This document shows positions 8,961-18,404 of a stretch of DNA of 64,000 bases, in pieces. Position numbers and translations under genes: made by a program. Position 1 is the stretch's first letter, and each line of letters opens with the position of its first letter. Below the pieces are notes generated by a model. That model saw nothing but the letters and a program-made list of their open reading frames with translations. It ran no database searches and had not been told where the DNA came from. The DNA is taken from contig NZ_AQWS01000009.1 of NCBI RefSeq assembly GCF_000375405.1, positions 18,993 to 82,992 on the forward strand. The letters run 5' to 3'. The stretch comes from Bacteroides propionicifaciens DSM 19291 = JCM 14649 (GTDB taxonomy: Bacteria > Bacteroidota > Bacteroidia > Bacteroidales > Bacteroidaceae).

Positions 8961-9285
8961 TTGGTAAGCTGCTTTTAAGTTATTCCGAAAGATATGAATA
9001 CTTTAAATTTATCTAGCAACTCCAACTCATAATTGTAAACAATAGCAAGATTACCCTACTCATACTTTAGCCGCTGCTTGGACTTTGAATTTACTGGATA
9101 AAGTGTGTTGCAAATTTACGTGCTATAATAATGATTAGTTTTGCTTTTGTAGCTTTGTATCAGTGTATTAAATAAAATACAATAGGCTTTAGTTGTAATA
9201 ATGTTTTATTATTATTAGTTTGCTTACTATTCAATCGAACTAAGTACTATTAAGAGGTACTTGAGTAAACAAACAATTTAATTCT
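8961..9285. promoter_or_regulatory. divergent promoter region between PepSY and kdgK genes
   Basis: This gene-free 325-bp AT-rich region separates two divergent genes. CAAATTTA (9111-9118) reads TAAATTTG on the minus strand and could serve PepSY. TAGTTTTG (9136-9143) and TAGCTTTG (9150-9157) fit the -7 box on the plus strand and could serve kdgK with a leader of about 130 bases. No operator or riboswitch was recognised. Confidence 0.5.
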
Positions 9286-10323
9286 ATGAAAAAAGTAGTA
9301 AGTTTTGGAGAAATCATGCTACGTTTAGCAACTCCTGGTTATAGTCGTTTTATTCAGTCGAATGCTCTAAATGCCACTTTTGGTGGAGGCGAAGCCAATA
9401 TCGCCGTTTCACTAGCTAATTATGGTATTCCTACAGAGTTTGTAACTCGTCTGCCACAAAATGACATAGCTGATTGGTGTATTTCTGATTTGCGTAAATA
9501 CAATGTCGGTACGAGTCATATCCTTCGTGGAGGTGAGCGTGTAGGTATCTATTTTTTAGAAACTGGTGCTGTGGCGCGCGCTTCTAAAGTAGTTTATGAT
9601 AGAGCTCACTCTTCAGTAGCCGATATTAAGCCGGGAATGATTGATTGGGAAGCTATATTTAAAGATGCCGAGTGGTTTCATTGGACAGGAATCACTCCAG
9701 CAATTTCTCAAGGTGCTGCTGATGTTTGCTTAGAAGCTATTAAGGTGGCCAACCGTATGGGTGTGACTGTCTCTACTGACTTAAACTATCGAAAAAATCT
9801 TTGGAAATATGGCAAATCTGCGCAAGAGGTAATGCCCGCACTCGTTGAAGGTTGTGATGTTATCTTGGGTAATGAGGAAGATGCAGAGAAGGTTTTTGGT
9901 ATCAAACCCGAGGGTTTTGATGTAACTGCTACAGCTGGTGAGGTCAATCCTAAGGAGTTTGAATCGGTATGTAAACAACTCATCAAACGTTTCCCTAGAG
10001 CTAAGAAAGTTGTTATTACTCTGCGAGGTTCAATTAATGCTAACCACAACACTTGGGGAGGATGCTTATATTCGGATAAACTTTACATGTCACAGCGTTA
10101 TGATATTACACATATTGTTGATCGTGTAGGTGGAGGTGATTCATTTATGGGTGGCTTGATCTATGGTCTGCTTACCTATAAGGATGATGATCAGAAGGCT
10201 CTTGAATTTGCTGCTGCGGCTTCTTGCTTAAAGCATACAGTTTATGGAGATTATAATATGGTTACCGTTCAAGAGGTTGAAAACTTGATGGGTGGAGATG
10301 GTTCAGGACGTGTGTCTCGATAA
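9286..10323 (+). CDS. kdgK: 2-keto-3-deoxygluconate kinase (PfkB family)
   Basis: A 345-aa PfkB-fold kinase. It has the N-terminal GGGEANIAVSLANYG signature near residue 34 and the catalytic VGGGDSFMGG near residue 281, where Bacteroidota KDG kinases carry GGG rather than GAG. KDG kinase phosphorylates 2-keto-3-deoxygluconate to KDPG in uronate and pectin breakdown. The start MKKVVSFGEIMLRLATPG is typical of the family. No KDPG aldolase or uronate isomerase lies next to it, so the substrate is inferred from the family motif only. It is monocistronic, ended by a strong terminator. Confidence 0.85.
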   Translation: MKKVVSFGEIMLRLATPGYSRFIQSNALNATFGGGEANIAVSLANYGIPTEFVTRLPQNDIADWCISDLRKYNVGTSHILRGGERVGIYFLETGAVARASKVVYDRAHSSVADIKPGMIDWEAIFKDAEWFHWTGITPAISQGAADVCLEAIKVANRMGVTVSTDLNYRKNLWKYGKSAQEVMPALVEGCDVILGNEEDAEKVFGIKPEGFDVTATAGEVNPKEFESVCKQLIKRFPRAKKVVITLRGSINANHNTWGGCLYSDKLYMSQRYDITHIVDRVGGGDSFMGGLIYGLLTYKDDDQKALEFAAAASCLKHTVYGDYNMVTVQEVENLMGGDGSGRVSR

Positions 10324-10391
10324 TATAAAACGATTTAGTCGTTTACTTGTTTGGACTTACTCCTAAGCCTTAAGCGAGTAAGTAGGAGTAT

Positions 10392-10434
10392 AATCGCCCC
10401 CTTAGACAATAGAACTTTGTCTAAGGGGGCGATT
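10392..10434 (+). terminator. strong stem-loop terminator after kdgK
   Basis: An 18-bp perfect stem (10392-10409 with 10417-10434, core CGCCCCCTTAGACA) is followed by a T-rich stretch. It separates kdgK from the downstream efflux operon. Confidence 0.9.
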
Positions 10435-10566
10435 TCATTTATGGTTAAGTATGGTTAATTAATAGCTGTTACTTCTTTTATAATTAAAATATATTTATCA
10501 TTGTGATGTTTAACAGTATTGTTAGATGATTGAGTTAGTGCTAAAATATATACTTTAAATAGAATT

Positions 10567-11184
10567 ATGTCAGTAAAAGAGACCGATACAGAGAAATTGA
10601 TTTTGGAGGCTGCCGAAGCAGAGTTTTTAGATAAGGGCTATGGTAAATCGCGTACTACCGAGATTGCTAAGCGTGCAGGGCTGAATCATGCCATGCTTCA
10701 TTATTACTACCGCACTAAGATGAATCTTTTTGAGGTTGTATTTCGTCGAAAAGCAGAACAAATGTGTGATGGTATGCTTTTTACTATTACGCAAGATCTC
10801 CCTTTTCTCGAAAAAATCAAGATGTGGGTTGAGTCGCATTTTGATTTTGTAGCTGCTAATGAGCGATTACCAATATTTTTGTTTAGTGAGATCCGTAACG
10901 AGCAACCTCTCAAGGATCTTCTGATGCAAATTGTTAAAAGCAAGATGCTTCTGTTGATTAAGAATCTTCAAGAAGAAATTGATAAAGAGGTTGCTCGGGG
11001 TGCTATAAAACCAGTTGAGGCTAATGATTTTCTGCTCACTATGGTGTCGCTTAATGCCTTTGTCTTTATTAGCTCACCACTTATTAATAGTGTCTTCGAG
11101 ATTACTCCCCAAAGTAAAGCTCAATTTCTGACACATCGTAAACAGCAAAATGTTGAGACAGTCTTGAACTTGTTTCGTCTTTAA
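10567..11184 (+). CDS. TetR-family transcriptional regulator
   Basis: A 205-aa repressor-like protein. The N-terminal TetR helix-turn-helix reads TTEIAKRAGLNHAMLHYYYRTKMNLFEVV (about residues 31-60), and a helical ligand-binding domain follows. It is the first gene of a seven-gene efflux operon (11 bp to the TolC gene), the same arrangement as CecR (YbiH) with ybhGFSR. It probably binds its own promoter region within 10435-10566 and is released by a toxic compound. The ligand is unknown. Confidence 0.9.
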   Translation: MSVKETDTEKLILEAAEAEFLDKGYGKSRTTEIAKRAGLNHAMLHYYYRTKMNLFEVVFRRKAEQMCDGMLFTITQDLPFLEKIKMWVESHFDFVAANERLPIFLFSEIRNEQPLKDLLMQIVKSKMLLLIKNLQEEIDKEVARGAIKPVEANDFLLTMVSLNAFVFISSPLINSVFEITPQSKAQFLTHRKQQNVETVLNLFRL

Positions 11185-11195
11185 TTTTTAGGCCT

Positions 11196-12449
11196 ATGAA
11201 ACGACTTTTATTCGTGCTTATTTCTTCTGTTTTGCCTTTATCAGCTCTTTATGCACAGCTCTCTTTGAGTTCGTGTTATGAGAAAGCTGCTGCCAATTAC
11301 CCTCAGATTAGGCAATACGATTTAATAGAGCAGTCCAAGAACTATAACTTGGCTAATATTGGAAAAGGCTACTTGCCACAGATTCAACTCGGTCTAAAGG
11401 CTACCTACCAATCGGAGGTTACCAAAGTCCCTATTGCTATGGATGGCATTAAAGCCTTGCATAAAGATCAGTATGGTGCGACCTTAGAGATGAATCAAAG
11501 CATTTGGGATGGTGGGTCTATCCACGCAGCCAAGGCAGGAATTCGTAGCCAAAGTGAGGTTGAGAGAAAGCGGACAGATGTTACAGTCTATGCTATTCGT
11601 CAGCGTGTCAATGAACTTTATTTTGCGATTTTATTGCATGATGAGATGTTGCGACTTAACCAGGTTTTTCAGAATGATTTGTCTCGGAATTATCAGCAGG
11701 TAGCTACCTACCAAGATAATGGACTAGCTAATAAATCCGATTTAAATCAGATTAAAGTAGAGCAGGTTAAAGCTCAGCAAAACTATACTTCGCTTTTGCA
11801 CAGCAAGAAGTCTTACTTAGAAATGCTATCACGAATGATTAATCAGCCTCTTGATTTATCAACCGAATTAGACAAACCCGAAGATTCTCTAGAGTTAGGA
11901 ATTCTGTTGATTCAACGACCTGAACTGGCTTTTTATGAAGCTCAGATTAAGAGCTTAGGTATTCAACGCATGGAGGTAAAGGCTAGCTTGATGCCTAAGC
12001 TCAATCTTTTTGCTACAGGTGGTTATGGTCGTCCTGGACTAAACATGCTTGAGCCTGATTTCTCATTTTATTATATGGGGGGAATTTCGTTGAAATGGAA
12101 TTTTAGCAGTCTATATACTCGAAAGAACAAGCTTAAGAATATTCAAACGAGTTCAGAACTGATTGAAACCAGTAGAGAGACTTTTTTATACAATAATAGG
12201 CTTCAAGTAACTCAGAGCAGTAACGAGATTGATAAGATGCGAGAGGTATTAAAGTCGGATGACGAAATTATAGCACTTCGAGGTTCAATAAAACAAGCTG
12301 CTCAACTTAAACTTGCCAGTGGTACACTTTCGGTGCTCGACTATATGCACGAAATTAATGCTGAGCAAGAGGCTAAACTAAATAAAATTATTCATGAGAT
12401 TGAGCTTTTGCAAGCCATTCACAACTTGAAATTCTTAACTAATAACTAA
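11196..12449 (+). CDS. TolC-family outer-membrane efflux channel
   Basis: A 417-aa protein with a signal peptide (MKRLLFVLISSVLPLSALYAQ). Two TolC repeats of alternating amphipathic helices and short beta segments follow. It forms the outer-membrane exit duct for the adjacent ABC-type tripartite pump. It lies 11 bp after tetR and 7 bp before the HlyD gene, so it belongs to the same operon. Its length is usual for Bacteroidota TolC proteins. Confidence 0.9.
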   Translation: MKRLLFVLISSVLPLSALYAQLSLSSCYEKAAANYPQIRQYDLIEQSKNYNLANIGKGYLPQIQLGLKATYQSEVTKVPIAMDGIKALHKDQYGATLEMNQSIWDGGSIHAAKAGIRSQSEVERKRTDVTVYAIRQRVNELYFAILLHDEMLRLNQVFQNDLSRNYQQVATYQDNGLANKSDLNQIKVEQVKAQQNYTSLLHSKKSYLEMLSRMINQPLDLSTELDKPEDSLELGILLIQRPELAFYEAQIKSLGIQRMEVKASLMPKLNLFATGGYGRPGLNMLEPDFSFYYMGGISLKWNFSSLYTRKNKLKNIQTSSELIETSRETFLYNNRLQVTQSSNEIDKMREVLKSDDEIIALRGSIKQAAQLKLASGTLSVLDYMHEINAEQEAKLNKIIHEIELLQAIHNLKFLTNN

Positions 12450-12456
12450 GTGGAAT

Positions 12457-13353
12457 ATGAAATCTGTTAGATATTTATTTATAGCGACTCTGCTTCTTGC
12501 TCTGGCTAGCTGTAAAAGCAAAGATGTAGAATACGATGCCTCAGGTGTTTTTGAGGCTACCGAAGTGATCGTGTCAGCGCAAAGTAGTGGAGAAATTAAG
12601 AAACTTACACTTGGTGAAGGTGAGGTTTTGGCTATTAATCAACAAGTCGGTTATATCGATACTATGCAGCTTAGCTTGAAGTACTTGCAATTGGAGGCTA
12701 GTCTTTCGGGGGTTAAAAGTCGTAAGTCTGATTTACCCACTCAAGTTGCTGCCCTCAAAGCTCAGATTGCAAACCAAGAGCGTGAGCACAAACGATTTTC
12801 CAATTTGGTAGCCAGTGATGCTGCCAATCAGAAGCAGGTTGACGATATTGAGTCTCAAATCTTGGTACTTCAAAAGCAACTTAAGGCATTGCACGAAAAC
12901 ATACACAACTCGAATGCAAGTTTGTCAAATGAGCAGCGTGCTGTTTTGGCACAGATGGATCAGATCCAAGATCAAATAAATAAAGCTCGCATCATCAGCC
13001 CAATTCAGGGTACAGTTCTTGCAAAATATGCAGAACAAGGAGAATTTGCTATGCCTGGTAAAGCTCTATTTAAAATGGCCGACTTGCAGATCGTTTATCT
13101 TCGAGCCTATGTTACTGCCGACCAACTCACTACAGTAAAGTTAGGTCAAACGGTAAAGGTCTATTCCGATTTAGGAGCAGAGGGTAGAAAAGAGCACCAA
13201 GGTAAGGTTACCTGGATAGCCGATAAGGCAGAGTTTACACCTAAAACAATTCAAACCCGAGATGAAAGAGCCAATCTAGTTTATGCTGTTAAAATCGAAG
13301 TGCAGAACGATGGCTTTATCAAAAAAGGTATGTACGGTGAGGTCAAGTTTTAA
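12457..13353 (+). CDS. HlyD-family periplasmic adaptor lipoprotein
   Basis: A 298-aa membrane-fusion protein with a lipoprotein signal (lipobox LASC within MKSVRYLFIATLLLALASC). A barrel-sandwich half-motif (GVFEATEVIVSAQSSGEI) precedes a coiled-coil hairpin around residues 70-170. The second half-motif (ISPIQGTVLAKYAEQGEFAMPG) and the beta-barrel then follow. This matches YbhG-type adaptors, which link the ABC permeases to TolC across the periplasm. It is the third gene in the operon. Confidence 0.9.
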   Translation: MKSVRYLFIATLLLALASCKSKDVEYDASGVFEATEVIVSAQSSGEIKKLTLGEGEVLAINQQVGYIDTMQLSLKYLQLEASLSGVKSRKSDLPTQVAALKAQIANQEREHKRFSNLVASDAANQKQVDDIESQILVLQKQLKALHENIHNSNASLSNEQRAVLAQMDQIQDQINKARIISPIQGTVLAKYAEQGEFAMPGKALFKMADLQIVYLRAYVTADQLTTVKLGQTVKVYSDLGAEGRKEHQGKVTWIADKAEFTPKTIQTRDERANLVYAVKIEVQNDGFIKKGMYGEVKF

Positions 13354-13374
13354 TTCATAAAACAACTACAAGAT

Positions 13375-14289
13375 ATGATTGCAGTAGCAGTGAAAAATAT
13401 CAGCAAAACCTATGACAAAGTCTCTGCATTGAAGTCTATAAGTTTTGAAGCTAGTAAAGGAGAGATATTCGGGATTATTGGCCCAGATGGTGCGGGGAAG
13501 ACCACGTTATTTCGGATTCTTACCACATTACTCTTAGCCGATAGTGGTGAGGCAACTGTTGATGGTTTTAATGTAGTGAATGACTATAAGGCGATTCGTC
13601 AGCGTATTGGCTACATGCCCGGTAAGTTCTCGCTTTACGAAGACCTGAGTGTTGAGGAAAACCTAGAGTTTTTTGCCACACTTTTCCACACCACTGTCCA
13701 AGAGAACTATCACCTAATTGAGGAGATATATAAACAAATAGAGCCCTTCAAGAAACGAAGAGCGGGAAAACTGTCGGGAGGTATGAAGCAGAAACTTGCT
13801 TTGAGCTGTGCTTTGATTCATAAACCCTCAGTTTTGTTCTTGGATGAACCCACTACAGGTGTTGACCCTGTGTCAAGAAAGGAGTTTTGGGAGATGCTCT
13901 CCAACCTAAAAACTCAGGGGATTACGATTTTGGTTTCCACACCCTATATGGATGAGGCTTCACTATGTGATAGAATTACTTTTATACACCAAGGTAAGTT
14001 CCTCGATGTAGATACACCACGAAATATGATTGCTAAGTACCCCTCGAAGCTATTGGCTGTATCTGCAAGTCGTATGTATCCGTTACTGCTCGACCTCAGA
14101 GCGAATCCTCAGGTATTGAGTAGCTTTACATTTGGTGATAATCACCATGTAACTTTGGCGGCCACTTATTCGGTTGAAGAGCTAGCTGCTTACCTTAGGC
14201 TAAAAAACCATGAGGATGTTTTGATTCAACCAATTGAACCTACTATTGAAGATTGTTTTATGCAAATAACAACTACTGCTGATGAATGA
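13375..14289 (+). CDS. ABC transporter ATPase, first of a split pair
   Basis: A 304-aa ABC ATPase. The Walker A-like motif is GPDGAGKTTLF (Asp replaces the usual Asn at the second position), the signature is LSGGMKQKLALS, and Walker B is VLFLDEPTTGVDP. The H-loop position carries STPYMDEA rather than the usual THYMDEA, so the H-loop histidine is missing. This asymmetry is common in the first half of YbhF, where one ATP site is degenerate. It overlaps the next ATPase gene by 8 bp. In E. coli YbhF the two halves are one fused protein; here they are separate. Confidence 0.88.
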   Translation: MIAVAVKNISKTYDKVSALKSISFEASKGEIFGIIGPDGAGKTTLFRILTTLLLADSGEATVDGFNVVNDYKAIRQRIGYMPGKFSLYEDLSVEENLEFFATLFHTTVQENYHLIEEIYKQIEPFKKRRAGKLSGGMKQKLALSCALIHKPSVLFLDEPTTGVDPVSRKEFWEMLSNLKTQGITILVSTPYMDEASLCDRITFIHQGKFLDVDTPRNMIAKYPSKLLAVSASRMYPLLLDLRANPQVLSSFTFGDNHHVTLAATYSVEELAAYLRLKNHEDVLIQPIEPTIEDCFMQITTTADE

Positions 14290-15025
14290 CATCGTAATTC
14301 AGGCTCACGAATTGACCAAAAAATTTGGCGATTTTACGGCTGTTGATCATATAAGTTTTGAGGTTCATAAAGCCGAAATCTTTGGGTTTCTTGGTGCTAA
14401 TGGTGCCGGGAAGACTACTGCCATGCGTATGCTTTGTGGGCTGAGCCATCCAACCTCAGGATCAGGAAGTGTAGCTGGTTTTGATATTGCTAAGGACCCC
14501 GAAAAGGTTAAAGCCAGTATAGGTTATATGAGCCAAAAGTTTTCTCTCTATGGTGATCTGAAGGTGTGGGAGAATATCCGTCTTTTTGGAGGGATCTACG
14601 GGATGAAGACCAAAGCAATTGCCTCTAAAACTGATGTGATTTTAAATCATCTGGGGTTAATGAGTGAAAAAAATACATTAGTCCGTGATTTACCACTTGG
14701 CTGGAAGCAAAAATTAGCTTTTTCAGTCTCTATATTTCATTCGCCCCAAATTGTCTTCCTTGATGAGCCTACGGGTGGAGTAGACCCTGCCGCTCGTCGT
14801 CAGTTTTGGGAAATGATATACGAGGCTGTCGATCAAGGAATCACTGTGTTTGTCACCACTCACTATATGGATGAAGCTGAATATTGTGATAGGGTGTCTA
14901 TTATGGTTGATGGGCGGATCGAAGGGCTTAATACTCCAGCACAACTCAAGCAAGAAACAACTTCTACCTCAATGGATGAGGTATTTCAGAAATTTGCACG
15001 TAAAGCAACTCGTAATCAAGATTAA
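14282..15025 (+). CDS. ABC transporter ATPase, second of a split pair
   Basis: A 247-aa ABC ATPase with Walker A GANGAGKTTAM, Walker B IVFLDEPTGGVDP and an intact H-loop THYMDEAEYC. The signature loop is altered to DLPLGWKQKLAFS instead of LSGG. It complements the upstream ATPase, which has LSGG but lacks the H-loop His, so the pair would form one canonical and one degenerate ATP site. It starts inside the end of the upstream gene (8-bp overlap), which suggests translational coupling, and is followed 3 bp later by the first permease. Confidence 0.88.
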   Translation: MNDIVIQAHELTKKFGDFTAVDHISFEVHKAEIFGFLGANGAGKTTAMRMLCGLSHPTSGSGSVAGFDIAKDPEKVKASIGYMSQKFSLYGDLKVWENIRLFGGIYGMKTKAIASKTDVILNHLGLMSEKNTLVRDLPLGWKQKLAFSVSIFHSPQIVFLDEPTGGVDPAARRQFWEMIYEAVDQGITVFVTTHYMDEAEYCDRVSIMVDGRIEGLNTPAQLKQETTSTSMDEVFQKFARKATRNQD

Positions 15026-15028
15026 ACT

Positions 15029-16138
15029 ATGAAGCAATTTCTAGCATTTGTAAAGAAGGAGTTCTTCCATATCTTCAGAGATAAGCGGACAGTTCTGATT
15101 TTATTGGCTATGCCCGTAGTTCAGATTATTCTTTTTGGTTTTGCCATAACCACTGAGGTCAAAAATGCTCAGATTGCTATTTATGACCAATCCAAAGATG
15201 TCGTGACTCAGCAAATTATCCAGCGTCTTCAGGCCAATGAATATTTCACGCTTGTCGAAAATATTTCTGAGCCTTCTCAGATAGAGAAGCTAATGAAAAA
15301 TGGTAGGGTAAGCATGGTTTTAGTGTTTGAACCTAATTTTCAAGAGAATATTGAACACTTAGGCAAGGCCGACCTGCAAGTTGTTGTCGATGCTACTGAT
15401 CCCAATCAAGCAAAAACCATGACCAACTATGTGACAAGTATTATAATGCAATATCAGCAAGAGTTTATACCCTTGAAGTCTGAAGTGGCTCCGATGCAAA
15501 TCGTACCACAAGTAAGAATGCTTTATAATCCTCAAATGGTTGGTGCGTATAATTTTGTGCCTGGAGTGATGGGATTAATTTTGATGTTGATTTGTGCCAT
15601 GATGACTTCGATCTCTATTGTTCGAGAAAAAGAGAAGGGTAGTATGGAGGTTTTATTGGCTTCCCCGATTCGTCCAATCTTTATTATCATTGCCAAAGCT
15701 GTACCTTATTTCGTAATCTCTATTGGCAATTTAGCAACGATATTAACGCTCTCTGTGTTTGTCTTAAATGTACCCATAGCTGGTAGCTTAACCATGATAG
15801 TGGCTGTTTCGCTTTTGTTTATTTTGGTAGCACTGCTCTTGGGGTTATTAATCTCCAATTTGGTTAAGTCACAGGTGGCAGCAATGTTGATTTCGGGAAT
15901 GGGACTAATGACGCCCACAATGATTCTCTCGGGAATGATGTTCCCTACCGAGAGTATGCCTGTGATTTTGCAGGGCATTTCATCGATTATACCTGCGCGT
16001 TGGTACATAACTATTATTAAGAAGTTAATGATTCAGGGTGTAGATTCAGTTTATATTGTGACCGAGTTGGGGGTCTTGATTCTCATGCTTTTGGTTTTGC
16101 TTGCGGTAAGTCTGAAGACATTTAAAAAACGCTTATAG
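15029..16138 (+). CDS. ABC-2 type permease (YbhS/YbhR-like), first
   Basis: A 369-aa membrane protein with an N-terminal helix (residues ~22-42, VLILLAMPVVQIILFGFAIT). A large extracytoplasmic domain follows, then five to six C-terminal helices. The stretch SIVREKEKGSMEVLLASPI is the classic ABC2_membrane_3 motif before the helix bundle. It pairs with the next gene as a heterodimeric export permease. In E. coli the homologous YbhR/YbhS pair exports drugs such as cephalosporins; the substrate here is not known. Confidence 0.9.
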   Translation: MKQFLAFVKKEFFHIFRDKRTVLILLAMPVVQIILFGFAITTEVKNAQIAIYDQSKDVVTQQIIQRLQANEYFTLVENISEPSQIEKLMKNGRVSMVLVFEPNFQENIEHLGKADLQVVVDATDPNQAKTMTNYVTSIIMQYQQEFIPLKSEVAPMQIVPQVRMLYNPQMVGAYNFVPGVMGLILMLICAMMTSISIVREKEKGSMEVLLASPIRPIFIIIAKAVPYFVISIGNLATILTLSVFVLNVPIAGSLTMIVAVSLLFILVALLLGLLISNLVKSQVAAMLISGMGLMTPTMILSGMMFPTESMPVILQGISSIIPARWYITIIKKLMIQGVDSVYIVTELGVLILMLLVLLAVSLKTFKKRL

Positions 16139-16156
16139 CCTAATAAATAGATAAAT

Positions 16157-17266
16157 ATGTTGAGATTCTTATTAGAGAAAGAGTTTAAGCAGATCATTAG
16201 AGATCAGTTTATGCCAAAAGTGATTTTGATGATGCCCGTAATGATGCTTCTTATCATGCCTTGGGCTGCGGATCAAGAGATTAAAAATATAAAACTATCT
16301 GTGGTTGACAACGATCATAGCACTTATTCCCAGCATCTGATTCAGAAGGTAACTGCTTCGGGATATTTTATTCTGGAGGATATATCTAGCTCTAACGCGC
16401 AAGCCCTTCGGAGCATTGAGTCGGGTAAGACGGATGTAATTCTAGAAATTCGCCCCGACTTCGAGCGTGATTTGGTTCGAGATAAGAAGAGCGAGGTCAT
16501 GATTTCATCTAATGCGGTCAACGGTACGAAAGGAGGGTTAGCGGGCAGCTATTTGAGTTCTATTCTTGCTGATTATGCCCAAGATATTAATATAAATATT
16601 GGTTTGATTTCAAAAATGTCAACTACACTAATACAGGTGATGCCTTATAATAAGTTTAATACCTATTTAGACTACAAAGTCTTTATGGTGCCTGCACTTA
16701 TTGTGATGCTATTAACACTCTTGACAGGCTTTCTACCCGCACTAAATATTGTACAAGAAAAGGAGATTGGTACGATTGAGCAGATTAATGTTACCCCCGT
16801 TAAGCGCATTCTCTTCATTTTGGGTAAACTTATCCCTTATTGGGTGATTGGTTTTATCGTGCTCACGATTTGCTTTGTATTGGCGGCAGTAGTATATAAC
16901 TTAACTCCTGTAGGTAGCTTACTTACAATCTATTTTTATGCCGCAATTTATGTGTTGGTAGTTTCGGGCTTGGGGCTAGTAATATCGAACTATTCTGCTA
17001 CTATGCAGCAGGCAATGTTTGTGATGTTCTTCTTTATGCTAATCTTGGTATTGCTAAGTGGTTTATTTACCCCCATTAGCAGCATGCCCGATTGGGCTCA
17101 GTTTATAGCACAGCTCAATCCACTGACTTATTTCATACAGGTGATGCGTTCGGTTTATCTAAAAGGTAGTGGGGTCATCAATTTAATTCCACAACTCTTA
17201 AAGTTGATAGGCTTTGCACTATTCTTCAACAGTTGGGCGATTCTTAGTTATAAGAAGAGTCAGTGA
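16157..17266 (+). CDS. ABC-2 type permease (YbhS/YbhR-like), second
   Basis: A 369-aa permease with the same layout as its neighbour: an N-terminal helix, an extracytoplasmic domain, the motif NIVQEKEIGTIEQINVTPVKR, and a bundle of C-terminal helices. The equal length (369 aa each) suggests an old duplication. It is the last gene of the seven-gene operon and lies 14 bp before a long hairpin terminator. Confidence 0.9.
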   Translation: MLRFLLEKEFKQIIRDQFMPKVILMMPVMMLLIMPWAADQEIKNIKLSVVDNDHSTYSQHLIQKVTASGYFILEDISSSNAQALRSIESGKTDVILEIRPDFERDLVRDKKSEVMISSNAVNGTKGGLAGSYLSSILADYAQDININIGLISKMSTTLIQVMPYNKFNTYLDYKVFMVPALIVMLLTLLTGFLPALNIVQEKEIGTIEQINVTPVKRILFILGKLIPYWVIGFIVLTICFVLAAVVYNLTPVGSLLTIYFYAAIYVLVVSGLGLVISNYSATMQQAMFVMFFFMLILVLLSGLFTPISSMPDWAQFIAQLNPLTYFIQVMRSVYLKGSGVINLIPQLLKLIGFALFFNSWAILSYKKSQ

Positions 17267-17280
17267 TTTCTTAGTTCTAT

Positions 17281-17329
17281 TATAAACAAGTATCCCCTAA
17301 AGCCTAGCTTTAGGGGATACTTGTTTATA
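17281..17329. terminator. 23-bp stem terminator between convergent genes
   Basis: A perfect 23-bp stem (17281-17303 with 17307-17329) with a 3-base loop CTA and the core GTATCCCCTAAAGC. It sits between the efflux operon (+) and the DHODH-like gene (-) and can serve both. Confidence 0.92.
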
Positions 17330-17361
17330 GGTATTTGAAGTTTTAGCCTCAATAATTACAG

Positions 17362-18345
17362 TTATTTGTTTGCACTGAAGTATTTTAAGAACTGTGTTCT
17401 TTCGAAGTAGTTAGCGTTCTTAACGTTCTTGTGATTGAGCCTACCTTTGAATTGGTTAATTCTCTCAAAGCCGTTGTCTTGCATCCAAGTACCAAGGAAA
17501 GTAAGCATCTTTCTGATTTCAGTATCTGACTTCTTGTAGATAATACTACAAACCTGTACTGCTGATGCACCTGCAAGCAGTGTTTTAACAACGTCTTGTG
17601 GGCTTTGTACTCCACCAGATGCAGCATAGTCAATTTTATCAACGACAGCTGATGCTATACCAATCCAGCGTAAGGAGTTAGGTAATTCGTTTGAGCTGCT
17701 AAGAATAGGACCTGCAGCATGTTTCATTTTGATGATGTCGATATCAGGTTGGTAGAATCTGTTGAATAAAACTACTGCATCAGCACCGTTAGCATACAAT
17801 TGGTTGATTAAGGCTACAGGATTTGTGAAACTATTACCAAGCTTCATGATCACAGGAAGCTTAACTGTCTTCTTGATATGTTTTAAAATATCAACATGTC
17901 TTTGTTCGAATGAACCATATACATAGTTGATATCTGTTTGGAGTGCTAAGATATTAACCTCAATTGCATCAGCACCAGCTTCTTCTATTTGTTTAGCAAA
18001 ATCGATCCATTCAGAGTCACTGTAGCAATTGATACTAGCAATAATAGGCACGTCTTGACATACGGCTTTGCTAGACTTAATTAGCTCCAGATACTCGTTG
18101 AGTTTATGGTGTCTAACATATTCTTGTAGATAGTCAGTACCTTCCATATAGGATGCTGCGTCAGTAAGCATTTGGTCTGTTTCTATAAGGATTTGCTCCT
18201 CAAAAAGAGATTTCAATACAATTGCTCCAGCACCAGCTTCGGCTAATTTTTTGTTTTTATCAGCGCTGTTGGTAAGTCCCGAGCTGCTCACGATAATAGG
18301 ATTCCTAAGTGTGAGCCCAGCAAAGTTTGTTTTAAAGTCGGTCAT
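17362..18345 (-). CDS. dihydroorotate dehydrogenase-like flavoprotein
   Basis: A 327-aa protein with the FMN-binding TIM-barrel of the DHODH family. It begins with FAGLTLRNPIIVSSSGLT and ends with the phosphate-binding region (SGGVQSPQDVVKTLLAGASAVQVCS). It is annotated in Bacteroidota as a DHODH-like protein distinct from PyrD. No other pyrimidine gene is adjacent. It may be a related FMN oxidoreductase rather than the true pyrimidine enzyme, and the reaction is not certain. The gene is followed by the YggS-like gene 59 bp upstream on the same strand. Confidence 0.85.
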   Translation of the reverse strand: MTDFKTNFAGLTLRNPIIVSSSGLTNSADKNKKLAEAGAGAIVLKSLFEEQILIETDQMLTDAASYMEGTDYLQEYVRHHKLNEYLELIKSSKAVCQDVPIIASINCYSDSEWIDFAKQIEEAGADAIEVNILALQTDINYVYGSFEQRHVDILKHIKKTVKLPVIMKLGNSFTNPVALINQLYANGADAVVLFNRFYQPDIDIIKMKHAAGPILSSSNELPNSLRWIGIASAVVDKIDYAASGGVQSPQDVVKTLLAGASAVQVCSIIYKKSDTEIRKMLTFLGTWMQDNGFERINQFKGRLNHKNVKNANYFERTQFLKYFSANK

Positions 18346-18404
18346 TATTACTATAGTTTTTTCGGTATATTCAATTATTAACTAAAGTAACTTATTTGTG
18401 TGAA

